From assembly GCA_023053685.1 (NCBI GenBank), contig JALIGW010000001.1:56558859-56622858 (forward strand): a stretch of 64,000 nt of DNA. The letters run 5' to 3'. The notes beneath the pieces are model-generated. The model did not search any database, had not been told where the DNA came from, and was given only the letters and a program-made list of their open reading frames with translations. Of the stretch, positions 12,087 to 23,334 are shown piece after piece; positions within the stretch are counted from its first letter, which is position 1, and each line of letters starts with the position of its first letter. Source of the stretch: Diadophis punctatus similis (lineage: Eukaryota; Chordata; Lepidosauria; Squamata; Dipsadidae). Made by a program: the position numbers and the translations under genes.

Positions 12087-12248
12087 GTAAGTAGACTTTT
12101 CACTAAATTTCTTTCATGGGACTCCATGGGAATTTATTTCACAGATCACCCTACGCAGAATACAAATGAATGTTTCAATTAGCTCACTTTAGATCCCTGC
12201 AAGAAACATGCGGGGATTTTTAAAAAAGATTTGCAGATATCATTAGAA

Positions 12249-12449
12249 CAGTGGTGGGTTGCTACCGGTTCGCACCTGTTCGGGCGAACTGGTAGGGCGG
12301 TGGTGGGAGGCTCCGCCCAGCCACCTGGACGTAATCAAAAATGCTCTGTGCATGCGCAGAAGCGTTGCGTGTGCGCAAAGCAAGCGCCCACGCCCTCACG
12401 CTCCCATTCCCGAACCGGTAGCAAAGGTAAGGGAAACCCACTACTCCTG
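12249..12449. mobile_element. Non-autonomous hAT element, family C (short)
   Basis: Starts cagtggtgggttgctaccgg and ends aaacccactactcctg. 8-bp duplications cattagaa / cattaaaa (7 of 8). It lies in the calpain intron 162 nt after the 117-nt exon. Confidence 0.88.
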
Positions 12450-13397
12450 CATTAAAAGATAATGAATTGACAGGGTTTTTAAAAAAAAATTCTATATCCC
12501 ATTTAAAAAACAACTCGAAAACTTATTTTTGGACAACCATAATCAGGCAGCTTACAATGAAGCAAAAGGAAAACTCATTAGATGGTACAAGTTTTAAAAG
12601 TATTAAAACTGACTGTAAGTAATGCAAGCAAATAACCAAACAGCTACAAGCAAAACAACTGAAATAACAATGTGATAGAAAAGCAAATGAATTGGGAGAC
12701 AATGTCTCAGAAAGGAGAAAGTTTGTTTTATTGATTTATTTACACAGTTTATATGGCCATCTATCTCATGTCACAACAACCCATGATACATGGTGAAAAA
12801 TGAAAGTACCCTTCTTCCCCAGGCTTAACCTGCCAGGTTTTAGGGCTTGGTGCTACAGTAGCTCTGAGGTTTCTTCTATGTACTATCTGCTATACTTCAA
12901 CCAAGGGACAAGTAAAGGTTTCCCTCTAGTGATTAAAGGATATAAATTGGTTCAGATTCCCTATTAAGAATGTGGGAATGGGGAGAGGTTGATGACATGA
13001 TGCTCAAAAGCAAATGTTTTCTGAAGGACTTTGTGTTACAAATGGTTCTTATAAAATTACTTGGCAATTTGGAAATGCAACAGTCTGACTGTAAAGGTGT
13101 AAATTTAGTAGGGCCATACCTTTATTGCATTGTTTAAAAATAGGCTTCAAGGAAGAACTGAAGGTTCCAGTTTTCACCCTTGAAGTCCTACGCGGCTTGA
13201 TAGATTACAGTTTGTGAGGCATTTAAAAAGTTGATGCTGCCTCTGCCAATTGCTTACACTGAGAGGACATTTTCCTCAAGGACCCTTCATTGCTACAGCT
13301 GATCTGGTTTTTGAGGTGCAAAGATATGAAATAACCTGGCTTGCCTTTTTTTTCTCAGAATATCCCATAATTTCTCCTCATTTCCTTTCTTTGACAG
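12450..13397 (+). other. Calpain intron, with weak LINE tail
   Basis: Mostly unremarkable. At 12,721-12,800 a tttattgatttatttacaca / tatggccatctatctcatg block resembles a degraded LINE 3' tail, similar to that near 47.0 kb. Confidence 0.45.
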
Positions 13398-13453
13398 AAG
13401 CCTTTTATAACATGAGCAAAGATGGCAAAGGTATATACCTTCTAGAGTCTGAG
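13398..13453 (+). CDS. CAPN14: Calpain exon: fifth EF-hand (dimer-type)
   Basis: A 56-nt exon between ctttctttgacag and gtaagg. With the split Glu it reads E-AFYNMSKDGKGIYLLESE. SKDGKGxYL is, from memory, characteristic of the CAPN13/CAPN14 pair rather than of the classical calpains, which carry a DxDxDGxxxxxxF loop here. Most calpains have 59 nt at this position, so this exon appears one codon short in the loop. This EF-hand serves as a subunit-contact surface in classical calpains rather than binding calcium; whether that holds here cannot be seen. Confidence 0.88.
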
Positions 13454-14172
13454 GTAAGGATGAGATTTCTATGATCTTTGGGGAAAGGGGAATCCAAGAT
13501 ATATGTAGACTATGGTTCTCAAGGATAAGGAAGGTCCTTTAAAGAATGTAATGGCTAATGTCAGCACTTCCTATACTATTCCATGTACCCAATGTAATTC
13601 CTCTTGTGCTATTCCCAATAAACAGTGTGTGTGTGGGGGGGGGGATATTATCTCAGAACTGCTGTTTGAGGCAACTCTACTGCAGCTGGATCAAGAATTC
13701 TGCCAAAGGAGCTTCAGGTTCTGAGTTATAATTCATAAATGTATTCCCATAATTCTTAAAGCATTCAAATAGTATTAGTATAGCTGGTACCTAGTACATT
13801 TGGCTGTGAGTCTACTGAGAATCTCCCTGATTTAGCCTTGGCAAGGGAAGAAAGTGAAAGATCTCTCCTGCCACCTCAACTGAAAGCATTTACAGAGTCT
13901 GGTCCATATAATCATGCTTGCATACACAGATATACATGTCCATATACTGTACAAACACTCTTTTCTTTAGATAACTGTATTGATAGTTGTGGAATTGTTA
14001 GGAAAATAACCTCCTCATGTTGTTGACAGAAAGAGTTGCTTTAGCCTTGATTTAGGACAAAGAACAATCCAAGGTTTATTCTCTCATTGATACCAGTAAT
14101 AATGTTTAGATAAAGTATTGTCCGTGAATATGAAATAAATGATTCCATTTATTTCTCCATATTGTTTTGCAG
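13454..14172 (+). other. Last calpain intron
   Basis: 719-bp intron before the terminal exon. It has a short GT/G run near 13,625-13,645 and otherwise nothing recognised. Confidence 0.6.
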
Positions 14173-14199
14173 TGGATGATGATGACACTGTACTCATGA
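14173..14199 (+). CDS. CAPN14: Calpain terminal coding exon with stop
   Basis: A 27-nt coding part of the last exon. After a ttgttttgcag acceptor it reads WMMMTLYS then TGA. Eight residues plus stop beginning with Trp is the standard end of a calpain (WLQLTM-type tails), and 27 nt matches the family. It joins in phase 0 to the preceding exon. Spliced together, the six exons give 137 residues of PEF domain without a stop or frameshift, so the gene looks intact in this part. Confidence 0.9.
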   Translation, partial: WMMMTLYS

Positions 14200-16680
14200 A
14201 ACAGTAAAAGAGAAGAACTCAGTCGAGCTGCATTGGCCCTTCAGAAGAGGAAGCCAAAATCATGAATGCTAATGCGACTTTTATTATAAGATTACACTGA
14301 CAGAATCTTGAAGTCTGAATGTGCAAGTCTTCCTCTCCTGCTCTTACGTCCCAGAGAACTAAGGAGAGTCAACTCTGAGGTGCTTACTTAAATTACACTC
14401 CTGTTTTGGACTCAGATTTAATTGATCAGACCATTGTCTAGGCTGCAGCTCTTCCTCCTGTCTCTCAAACGTCTTCTCACAGCCCATTTCAAAGGTGAAG
14501 GCAACTTCTTATTAAGTGTTTGTGTATGGTGCTTGACATTTCGAGCCAGGCTTATCTTTCTTGTGAAGTTCAAAAGTGTTTCATGCATCATGAGTAATCC
14601 CACTCTTCTGTTAAGGATTGCTTGTGGGTTTAAAATACTTTGAAAATATTACATGACTTTGTTCATGGGGGTTTATTTTTAAAAGTAAATCTGAGTTACA
14701 GAGCATCTACTTGGGCAGCAGCCTGGATTGACTATCAGGTTCAGCCATAAATCATTGAAAAACTTTTCTGCAAATCTGCAGTTAGATCACAATAGCTACA
14801 CTTATATCTTCATAGTAGCAAGGGGCAAACTAACACAAAGTGACCTGAATGGCCTCATCAATTTTTCTCAAGTACCACCATTATCCAATTTGCTTAAGAT
14901 TGGTTTTGGTGGCTGAGCAGACTTTTCTGTCCCATTCTGGGAGTCCTTCAAATGTTGTGGTCCTCAACTTGTTGCTGGGAATCTTGGGGCTCAAGTTCAC
15001 ACATATGGATGGTGGACAGACTAATGGAAGCTATGAAGTACATGAAATCCTGCCTGGTATGGAAGTGTGAACAAAGAGAAGTTTTTCTCCCTCTGGATGG
15101 TATGGGATCATCCACTGAGATGTATGGAGATTCAAGATTGATAAAAGAAAATATTCATTTATACTGAACCCAGAGTTCAACTGTAGAATTTGTGGTTCTC
15201 AGATGTGGTGATGGCCACCAGCTGAAATGATTTTTTAAAAGAAGCCTGAACAAATTAATGAAGGATTATGCTATCTAATAGCTATTGATGGTTGATATTT
15301 AAAAAAAAAAGATTATGTGCCACATTTTAGTCATTTCTGGCTCCTAGTGACCACATAGATGTTCTCCAAAAGGATCTATCCCTAACCTGTTCTTGTGTGT
15401 CTCTCAATGCTGCACTCATCACCCTTGTAACCGAGAATTGCTTGATACCAACTTCTGAATCTTATGAATATTTGTTTTTCAGTCCATGTTTGTGTGTTTT
15501 CTGTAAGCACCTGGTAGGCAAAGAATGATGAACCACATTGTTCTTCCCTTTGGGACTCGTCTTATATTCTTACATGTGGATAAGCGAGAGTGTAATAGAA
15601 GTAGGATCCTTCCCTTCCCAACCTGTGATTTCATTTCTAAAGTAGCCTTCTCCATATAGCAAAAATGCAAAACTATCTTGCTCTTCAAACCATTGCAGCT
15701 TTCCTTAATTTAAGTATCATTTTCATTTTAAATGTACTTTTATATATAATTGTATTTATAATTTCATCATATTTATATTTTGATAGTATTTAATACTTTT
15801 GTATTTTGTATTTGTTATTTTTAATAGAAAAAACAAGAAAAAATAATAGTAAAAATGAGATATTTGACTGTGATTATTAACATGGTCTGCAAAGTTTGGA
15901 TAGCTGAATCACTGTGAAATCTTACAGAATGCCATATCTTGTCCTTGCTTTCAGTTGTAGCTTTGAGTGTTAAGGATCCATTTTGAGGCTAGAGTTAAGT
16001 AGCTGGACTACATAAATGTTGTACAGTTGTTTTATTTATGGCTTTGATAAATTTACAGTTAATTTATACTTACCTATCTAAAGTTTATGAGTCTCTGTGT
16101 GATATATAACCGAAATGTAAAAGAATCTATGCAATTTTCAGATTGATGGCAGAGCAGAAAATATGCAGCATTGTTATCCTACAAAAAAGCTCTGTAAATC
16201 CATAAATTTCTGATGAAATCAGGGATAAATTGTCATTCGGGTGTAACTGACTGTACTTGTTGCATTTCTTACAGGATCAGGGACTAATTTTAACTGCAAA
16301 GAAAACCTTTTTAGCCTATGTAGCATGTATGCAACTAGATAATGAGAAACCTTTAATAATGATTAAACAAATAATGTTACAGAAATGTTAGTAATTTTGT
16401 TATGTTAGAACTTTATAGTGCAAGACAAAATTTTAAGCATATTGTTTATGTTTTAAATGAACACACATTTGAAAATGGCTACTACAAATGTAATACAGAA
16501 TATTGTTCCATGATTTTTTTATGTATCAGTTTTTATATTTGTTATATAAATTTAAATCTACCCTTTGATACACAAAGTCTCTTTAATTGTAATTGTGACA
16601 ATATCATAAAACAATTGATTATGAGATTGCTACATATAATGTATTTTGTCTGTATGTCAATAAAGTTTTTTTACAACATT
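14200..16680 (+). other. CAPN14: Probable 3' UTR of the calpain gene
   Basis: AT-rich sequence following the stop, without a clear splice acceptor or coding potential. The first well-placed AATAAA is at 16,659-16,664, followed by a T-rich stretch, which would give a UTR of about 2.5 kb. A second AATAAA lies at 16,779-16,784. An internal block near 15,313-15,470 resembles an old dispersed repeat (gattatgtgccac..., tggctcctagtgacc...). The length is inferred only from the signals; transcript data could shorten it. Confidence 0.55.
16659..16664 (+). terminator. Polyadenylation signal AATAAA (calpain)
   Basis: AATAAA followed immediately by a T tract, about 2.46 kb after the calpain stop codon. 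It is the first canonical hexamer I see in that interval. A second AATAAA occurs 120 nt downstream and could be an alternative site. Confidence 0.5.
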
Positions 16681-16689
16681 TAAAACAGC

Positions 16690-17256
16690 CTTGAGCTGTG
16701 TTTTCAAACTGTGAAGAGGCACTGTTGGAACTGTTATATCAGATCTGTAGATAAAACAGTCTGTTTTGTGTGGATCACAATAAAAGTTTTTAGCAAGGTT
16801 ATTGGCTTGGACTTCTTGTAGATTATATAACTGATATACTTATTATATAGCTTTCATGCCTAACAAAAGAAGCATTTCTGAAACTCTGACAAGACTCGTT
16901 TTCAGTGTGTGTAGTTAAAATAATATAAAATATTTCTGAGAGATGCATTCAGCTGCATCTATAACATTCATACAAAGTCATTTTTCTTTTACTGGGGACC
17001 ATTGCAACAACAAGCAAGCAGAATAAACTAGACAATATTAACCACAGAGCTTATAAAGTCATGGGAAGCCTTTGAAATAAAAAGGATATTGATGTGGACA
17101 AGCCTCCTTCTACCATGACCCAATTTTCCCAGGGTGATATTGCTTTTCTCTAAGATTAATTTATGAAGCCGAAAATGGTTAATATGGAAGTAGGCAAATG
17201 GCGGATGATTCAGCTACCAGCAACAACATGGAACAAGATTCTGTATTTCACTCACA
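16690..17256. other. Intergenic sequence downstream of calpain
   Basis: AT-rich, contains the second polyadenylation hexamer and nothing else I can name. Confidence 0.5.
16779..16784 (+). terminator. Alternative polyadenylation signal AATAAA
   Basis: Second AATAAA followed by an AGTTTTT stretch, 120 nt beyond the first. Possibly a distal cleavage site for the same calpain transcript. Confidence 0.35.
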
Positions 17257-17264
17257 GTCCTGGG

Positions 17265-17942
17265 CAGGGGTGGCTTCCTAATTTTTTTACTACCACTCTG
17301 TGGGCGTGGCTTATTTTGTGGGTGTGGCTTGCCAGCCATGTGACCGGGTGGGCGTGGCTTGCCGGTCATATATTAGTTATTTCAGAGAGATGTTACTACT
17401 ATTTTTGCTATTTTATACCTTACATGAAAAGCTTTGCATACAAAGTGTGTGTTACACCATGGCAAGACAGCAACCTTTATATGCAGAAAATGCTATAGTT
17501 AAAAGACAAGCAAGTCTCATACAGCATTTTTGGTTTCAGTCATGGATTCCTTAGACGAAAATATTGAGGACTGTTAAAAGAACAGTATCTTTTAACAGTC
17601 CTCAATGTTTTCGTCTAAAGATTAACAGTATAAAACTGTATAAAATTAACAGTATAAAAGGTTAAGCTTTCGGAAAACGCCCACTTTGGGAAGCTTTAGG
17701 CAACAGCGAAGGAAAAGTGTCAAATGCAAGTTTCTTATTATTTTCAAGCGAAGGGACGGGGAAAGACTTAATTGTCAGGTTTCTGGGCATGCGCAGAAGA
17801 AATTTTTAAAAAAAATTTAATTTTTTTTTAAAAAAATGGCGGCGCCCAGGCACTGGCAACCGACCGCACCGGTACTGTGACGTCACCAGTGGGCCGCTAC
17901 CGGTGCTATAGAGTGGACCGCACTGGTAGGAACCCACCACTG
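17265..17942. mobile_element. hAT element, family C, long copy with hairpin
   Basis: 678 bp from caggggtggcttcc to aacccaccactg, with perfect 8-bp duplications gtcctggg on both sides (17,257-17,264 and 17,943-17,950). It contains a 30-bp inverted repeat with an 8-nt loop at 17,551-17,618 and repeated gggcgtggctt motifs. It is one of the two longest family C copies and is closely related, in opposite orientation, to the one at 19,197-19,755. Confidence 0.9.
17551..17618. repeat. Near-perfect hairpin, 30-bp arms
   Basis: The arm ttagacgaaaatattgagga...(17,551-17,580) is repeated inverted at 17,589-17,618 with one mismatch; the loop is aacagtat. It sits inside the family C hAT copy. Confidence 0.95.
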
Positions 17943-17950
17943 GTCCTGGG

Positions 17951-18122
17951 GTATTCATCAGGTTCAATGCATTTCAGTTTCCTTTACATTTCCACCTAAT
18001 TTTAAATCGGTAGCATACGACTGTACACCTCAAGGGCATTATTGTATGTGTTACTGCTGTAATTCTAGTTCTAGTTGAAGAACTGCTAAGAACCATATTA
18101 GGCAAGATAACATAGAGATGAT
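17951..18122. other. Intergenic, nothing recognised
   Basis: Short AT-rich gap between a hAT element and a SINE. Confidence 0.4.
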
Positions 18123-18353
18123 GGTGCCAAGGTGGCACAGCAGTTATAGTGCAGTACTGCAGGCTACTTTAGCTGACTGTGATCAGCAGTTCAGCTGTTC
18201 AAATCTCACCGGCTCAAGGTTGACTCAGCCTTCCATCCTTCCGAGGTAGGTAAAATGAGGACCCAGATTGTTGGGGGCAATATAAATATACATTGCTTAA
18301 TGGTGTAAACCGCTTAGAGAGTGCTTGCACTATGAGGTGGTATATAAATCTCA
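18123..18353 (+). mobile_element. tRNA-derived SINE (Sauria-type)
   Basis: The head has pol III-like boxes (A-box region gccaaggtggcacagcag; B-box-like gttcaaatctc), then ggctcaaggttgactcagcc and cagattgttgggggcaat. The tail ccgcttagagagtgc...ggtatataaatc runs into an AAAT repeat. This is the clearest + strand copy. Confidence 0.85.
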
Positions 18354-18357
18354 CAAA

Positions 18358-18432
<75 letters not shown>

Positions 18433-18434
18433 AT
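18354..18434 (+). repeat. (AAAT)n tail/microsatellite
   Basis: About 20 AAAT units directly following the SINE tail, most likely expanded from it. Confidence 0.95.
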
Positions 18435-19188
18435 GGTGATGAGATTTATCCAGTCTTCAGTACTAAAAAATATTTGGAACAGTTGGAGGGCTGGGTGTAT
18501 TGTCAGAGAGATGAAGAGACAGTGGGAAGATAGGCTAAGATAATTGTTTCCAAATATATGAAGGGCTGCCATGCAGAACTTGGGGCAGAATTGTTTAAAG
18601 TTTCTAGAAGACAGTCAAGGAACAAAAATGGCCAGGAAATAGATTTGAGTTGGAGCTCATGAAAAATATCGTAAGAAAAATATCCAATCATGAAAGCTTA
18701 GAAGGAAGTGCTGCTGAAGACATTTAAAAATGGGTGGCCAGATCTTTGTGATGTTGGAACAGCTGGTTGACTACAGTACCCTTCAATAGTTACCACAATC
18801 TATACACAGTTGGAGCAATCATGATTTTTAATTCATCCTTTTCCATATGCACTTATCAATAGACTTAAGTTTAAACCATTATTTGAAACAAACAGAGCTT
18901 TTTTATAAGCAGATATTCACCAAACCATTAAGTTATGGTCCTCAAATGGCGCAGCCAAGCTTTTTGTACTCCCTCATATCATTCTTCACCCCCAATCCAT
19001 CATTCATGTTACTTATCAAAACATTTCCCCTATGGAACACATCCATTCATTCAGAATGTGGAACAATTGCTCTCCCAAGACATAAATGTGTTATCTATGA
19101 TTATCGTCCACTGTAACATTACATATAATGTTCACCAGCCTATGGATTGCTATTTGTATATTTAGGACAATTTAAATTGTACAAATCA
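18435..19188. other. Intergenic, nothing recognised
   Basis: AT-rich; no nameable repeat or coding sequence. Confidence 0.5.
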
Positions 19189-19196
19189 GTGGTGGG

Positions 19197-19755
19197 TTCC
19201 TACCAGTGCGGTCCACTCTATAGCACTGGTAGCGGCCCGCTGGTGACGTCACAGTACCAGTGCAGTCGGTTGCCGGTGCCTGGGAGCCGCCATTAAAAAA
19301 ATATATTTTTTAAAAAAATTTCTTCTGCGCATGAGTCCCCAGGGAGTAGGGCGGCATATAAGAACACTAAAATAAATAAATAAATAAATGCCCAGAAACC
19401 GAGTTTCCAGCACTGCTCATGCCCTGCCTTCCTACCCCACAGTGAGTCCAAGCAGGGGAGGATGGCTGAGGGAGTGCGTGAGATGCTGAAAGAATGGGTG
19501 GCAGGAGCTATCTCCATTTCCCTCCCTTCAGCAGTCCGAGAAGCCACGAACACGCGGTGATGATCCTAGGCATTTTCGCACGTTTGAGGCTTCCCGAGCT
19601 GCTGAGGGGAGGGGGAATGGGGAGCAGGACCTATCTCAATTTCCCTCCCTTCAGTCCGAGAAGCCACGCCCACCCAGTCACATGGCTGACAAGCCACACC
19701 CACAAAATAAGCCACGCCCACAGAGCGGTAGCAAAAAAATTAGAAACCCGCCCCA
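19197..19755. mobile_element. hAT element, family C, with LINE-tail insert
   Basis: Starts cagtggtgggttcc and ends aaacccgcccca, with perfect 8-bp duplications gtacaaat (19,189-19,196 and 19,756-19,763). It is the inverted counterpart of the 17,265-17,942 copy. An L2-like LINE tail is inserted at 19,333-19,389. Confidence 0.88.
19333..19389 (+). mobile_element. L2-like LINE 3' tail inside hAT
   Basis: agtccccagggagtagggcg followed by gcatataag and an AAAT run. A minimal 3' end inserted into the hAT copy, so it is younger than that copy. Confidence 0.75.
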
Positions 19756-19763
19756 GTACAAAT

Positions 19764-20857
19764 GTATGTTTCTGACATACACTTTAGCATTTTCTTTAAA
19801 AAACACTATACTTTTACATCCTATGCATATGTATTTTATCAATGCCACTTGTTTTTCATTATGTATTTCATAGTATTCTAGCACATCTAATATTGTTCTT
19901 ATATTGTTTCTTATTTGCCTCTTAGGCAAGAAGCCGTTTTGATCAACATGTATAAAATTATTTAGATATCTTTTAAGTCTTTCAGCCATTATTGACATAA
20001 ATATTTTATAGCCCGAATTTAGTCTGCAATTTTGGATTAATGTTTGGTCTGTATTTTCTTTTGGGATCAAAGTGATATTCGCTTCTATCCATGAAGCTGG
20101 TGCCTTTGCTTCTTTCAAAACCACATTATATACTTCAAGTAATATTTCTCCTAGGGGATCTTGTAGCTCTTTGTACAATTTGGGTGGTAACCCATCAGGT
20201 CCTGGTGTTTTATTACTTTTCTGCTTTTTAATTGCATCTATTAGTTCAGTCATTCTAAAAACATTTAACATGTTTTTAATCTCCTCTGGGACTTTGGGAA
20301 GATCTGCTTTTTCGAAACACTGTTGTATTTTCTCTTCTATATTACAATCGTCTTTTTTATATAAATTTTTATAAAAATCATAGATGATGTTTTTCTTGTC
20401 CTCGATTTGGTAACATATATTTCCCTTCTCATTTTGTAATTTACTAATCAGTCTTCTTTCTTTTTCTTTTTTCAATTTATATGTTAGCCATTTCCCTGGC
20501 TTGTTTGCATTTTTGAAAAAGTTTTGTTTGCTCCTTAGTATTTGTTGTGCCAGGTCTTCTTTTTCAAGCATGTTCAGTTTATGTTTTGTCAATTCCATTT
20601 GTTGTTTTATATCTTTTCGTTGAGGTTCTGCTTGCAATCCTACCTTTAGTTTTCTAAATTCCTCCTCTAAATCTTTCCGTTGTAATTTCTTTCTTTTGTA
20701 TTCCTTGGCCATATATGCTATTGCTATACCCCTCATGACTGCTTTTGCCGTATCCCATAGATTTTGTAAATTTGTATGTTCTTCTTTATTTTCTTGGAAG
20801 AATAAATACATTTGTTCTTCCATCTTCTGCCTGAAATCCTTATGTTTTAAAATTGCC
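19764..20857 (-). mobile_element. L1 LINE fragment (ORF2 reverse transcriptase part)
   Basis: Minus-strand open frame (20,823 to about 19,780) with L1 ORF2 features in order: a Lys/Glu-rich linker, KTPGPDGLPPKLYKEL, ANITLIPKE, GYKIF and HVDQNGFLPKRQIRNNIR TILD-type reverse transcriptase blocks (positions about 20,210 to 19,860). A few residues expected before GYKIF (the PISLLN stretch) are missing, and the catalytic FADD region is absent because similarity decays before it. It is therefore a dead, doubly truncated copy. The family C hAT copy adjoins its 3' side. Confidence 0.88.
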
Positions 20858-21510
20858 TTTTTATTTATTTATTTTATTATTTATTTGGCAGTTTTTCTAT
20901 GCTGCCCTACTCCCTCAGGACTCAGGGCGGCGTACAACATTTTATGAAAACTCCAAACAAATCATTAAAAAACAATTATTAAAAACAGTTTAAAAAACAT
21001 ATGAACAACATACATACATGGGGGAGACATCAGATGTAAAGTCGTCTCAGACTCACCCCGCCTGCAGGAAGAGCCATGTCTTAATGGCTTTTCGGAAGGC
21101 CACAGGGTGGGGATAATTCGGATCTCTGGGGGCAGTTGGTTCCAGAGAGCAGGGGCCCCTACAGAGAAGGCCCTCCCCCTAGGCCCCGCCAGTTGACACT
21201 GTTTGGCTGATGGGACCTGGAGGAGACCCACTCTGTGGGACCTGACCGGTCGAAGGGAAGAATGAGGCATAATGCGGTCCCGGAGATAGCCTGGTCCTAA
21301 GCCATGTAGGGCTTTAAAGATGAATTGAATTGTACCCGGAGACTAATGGGCAACCAATGCAGCTGGCGGAGTATAGGTGTTACATGGGTGTACCTTGAAA
21401 CACCCACCACAGCACGCGCAGCTGCATTTTGCACCAATTGGAGTCTCCGAATACTCTTCAAGGGCAGCCCCCTGTAGAGCGCATTGCAGTAGTCCAATCG
21501 AGATGGACTT
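20858..21510 (-). mobile_element. L2-like LINE 3' portion
   Basis: Reading leftwards, the minus strand encodes [20 protein letters not shown] and [20 protein letters not shown], then [15 protein letters not shown]. That is the C-terminal part of an L2-clade LINE polymerase protein, followed after a break by SHRVGLLQVPSAKQCQL and a LWNQLPPEIR segment. The 3' end is the gggcggcgtacaac / TTATTT tail at 20,862-20,940. 5'-truncated and frameshifted near 21,270-21,300. Confidence 0.85.
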
Positions 21511-22186
21511 TTTAAAGTCTATCTAGTCATTTTCTTTTGTCCCATTCTTACGTGGCCTCCGAAAATCACATGAGACTAGTTTTCAGGTGTTGGTGAATGC
21601 TAGTGTGTCAGCCAAAATGTCATGGTGTGTCATCTTTGACATAAACGTCATGGGTTTGCCATCACTGGAGTTGAGGAACGGTCCTGACTGTCGCCACTCG
21701 GGTGGCAGAGAAGAGAGAAGTTATTTTCTCAGGGTGTTTCTCCAATAAGGGCACAGGTTTCCATCTGTACAAAAATGGCTTCACCCACTTCAGTAGCCGT
21801 GTGTATTTTCTTCTGAAAGTGAGTGGGAAAGAAAAGCAGGACTAGAAAGATTTTCGCAGAACCCTAGTTTTCAAAACAATAATCATTATTCTGGACCAGA
21901 TGGAAATCAATATCAAAATCCATTCAAGCTCTAAAGCTAGACCATACCTTTATTAGCCCCAAACCAATCAGTAGAAAAGGGAATGGCGGGGTAAATTTTA
22001 GAATTTGCCAAAATTTAATGTCACTTCACTAAGTATTATTTTCACTCTTTAAGCAACCAAATTGTGCCCACCTTACCCATTCATAATATGGGGACAGGTA
22101 GCGAGACCCTGAGTTTCCAATAACTATGTAATGAATCAATGTCCTTTTTGGGATTTATGATTTGTTTTGCTATTAAGTATTTTACA
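21511..22186. other. Intergenic with one hAT relic end
   Basis: Mostly unclassified. The stretch ending ggtttgccatcactg at 21,667 looks like the right end of a decayed family B hAT copy. Confidence 0.4.
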
Positions 22187-22536
22187 AGAAGGAAGGAAGG
22201 AAGGAAGGAAGGAAGGAAGGAAGGAAGGAAGGAAGGAAGGAAGGAAGGACGGATGGACGGAAGGAAGGAAGGAAGGAAGGAAGGAAGGAAGGAAGGAAGG
22301 AAGGATGGACGGAAGGACGGAAGGAAGGAAGGAAGGACAGATGGACGGACAGAAGGAAGGAAGGAAGGAAGGATGGACGGACAGAAGGAAGGAAGGAAGG
22401 AAGGACGGACGGACGGAAGGAAGGAAGGAAGGAAGGACGGATAGACGGAAGGAAGGAAGGAAGGACAGACAGACGGAAGGAAGGAAGGAAGGAAGAATGG
22501 ACGGACGGACGGAAGGAAGGAAGGAAGGAAGGAAGG
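22187..22536 (+). repeat. (AAGG)n array with GGAC/GGAT variants
   Basis: About 350 bp of AAGG tetranucleotides, interrupted at intervals by clusters such as GGACGGATGGAC and GGACAGATGGAC. The variant clusters recur every 30-60 bp, suggesting duplication of larger blocks. Long KEGR- or PSFL-repeat frames are artefacts. Confidence 0.97.
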
Positions 22537-23176
22537 TGTATGTGAGGTTTTTTTAAAAAGTAAGTTTTTGTTGACAAGATTCATAAAATGACAAGCTGGT
22601 GTACCTAGCACTCGCCATGTGTTACTTTCATTCCCCACCCCAAGAAATATTTTTAACATATGGCATACTGCAGCTGATTTCCCTATTGAGTAGGTGTTTG
22701 CAAAATGAAATACTGAGGTGCAAAAAAAAGAGAGGCTCCCTTCACTTTGCCTTCCTGCTATGTCTCACACTGGATTGCACCTGAAAAGGAGCCTTGCAAA
22801 GCTTGAAGTTCAATTTATCAGCACAGTCAAGATTGATTTGTTACACCATCTATGCTGAGGAAATGAATATCTCCATTCTGTTCCCATCCAGTCCCAGCAG
22901 ATCTTTGTTTTCCTCAGGTCACCTGTGCAATGTAAGGAGCTGACATTTCTGAGGAAAGAAAGAATGAAAAAAAAAGAGGGAAGGAGTAGACATCGTCTGT
23001 GGAATATAAATTAACTATCAATATCCAACAAAGAAACTGCCAAGAATTAACATGTGTTGGAATATAAAGCAAAGTCTGGTGTTAAGAGGGTTAGGTAGAA
23101 ATTGCTGTGAAAGATAATAGTTAAAGAAAGCCTATGTAAATATTTAATTTAGGAATTTTTACCCTGATGGGCTTTT
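22537..23176. other. Intergenic, nothing recognised
   Basis: AT-rich spacer without identifiable content. Confidence 0.45.
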
Positions 23177-23184
23177 AACTGTAC

Positions 23185-23326
23185 CAGTAGTGGGTTCTAA
23201 AACCCGTTGCTACTGGTTTGCGCTCGCGCGCATGCACAGAAGCATCCCAGGCGGGTGGGTGGAGCCTCCCGCCACTGCCGCTACCAGTTTGCAGAACCAG
23301 GCCGAACCGAGAGCAACCCACCACTG
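23185..23326. mobile_element. Non-autonomous hAT element, family C (short)
   Basis: cagtagtgggttc to caacccaccactg with perfect duplications aactgtac (23,177-23,184 and 23,327-23,334). At 142 bp it is the smallest family C copy. Confidence 0.9.
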
Positions 23327-23334
23327 AACTGTAC

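Noticed and set aside
15313..15470. Dispersed repeat in the calpain 3' UTR
   Set aside because: Resembles a squamate repeat I cannot name and has no definable ends.
18123..18353. tRNA gene
   Set aside because: The A/B-box-like head belongs to a SINE; no cloverleaf can be closed.
21540..21667. Family B hAT copy
   Set aside because: Only the right terminal sequence is clear; the left end and target duplication are missing, so not listed as a separate element.
22187..22536. CRISPR-like array
   Set aside because: It is a simple tetranucleotide repeat in a vertebrate genome; no spacers.
22081..22659. Long PSFL/KEGR repeat proteins
   Set aside because: Translation of the AAGG array in several frames on both strands.
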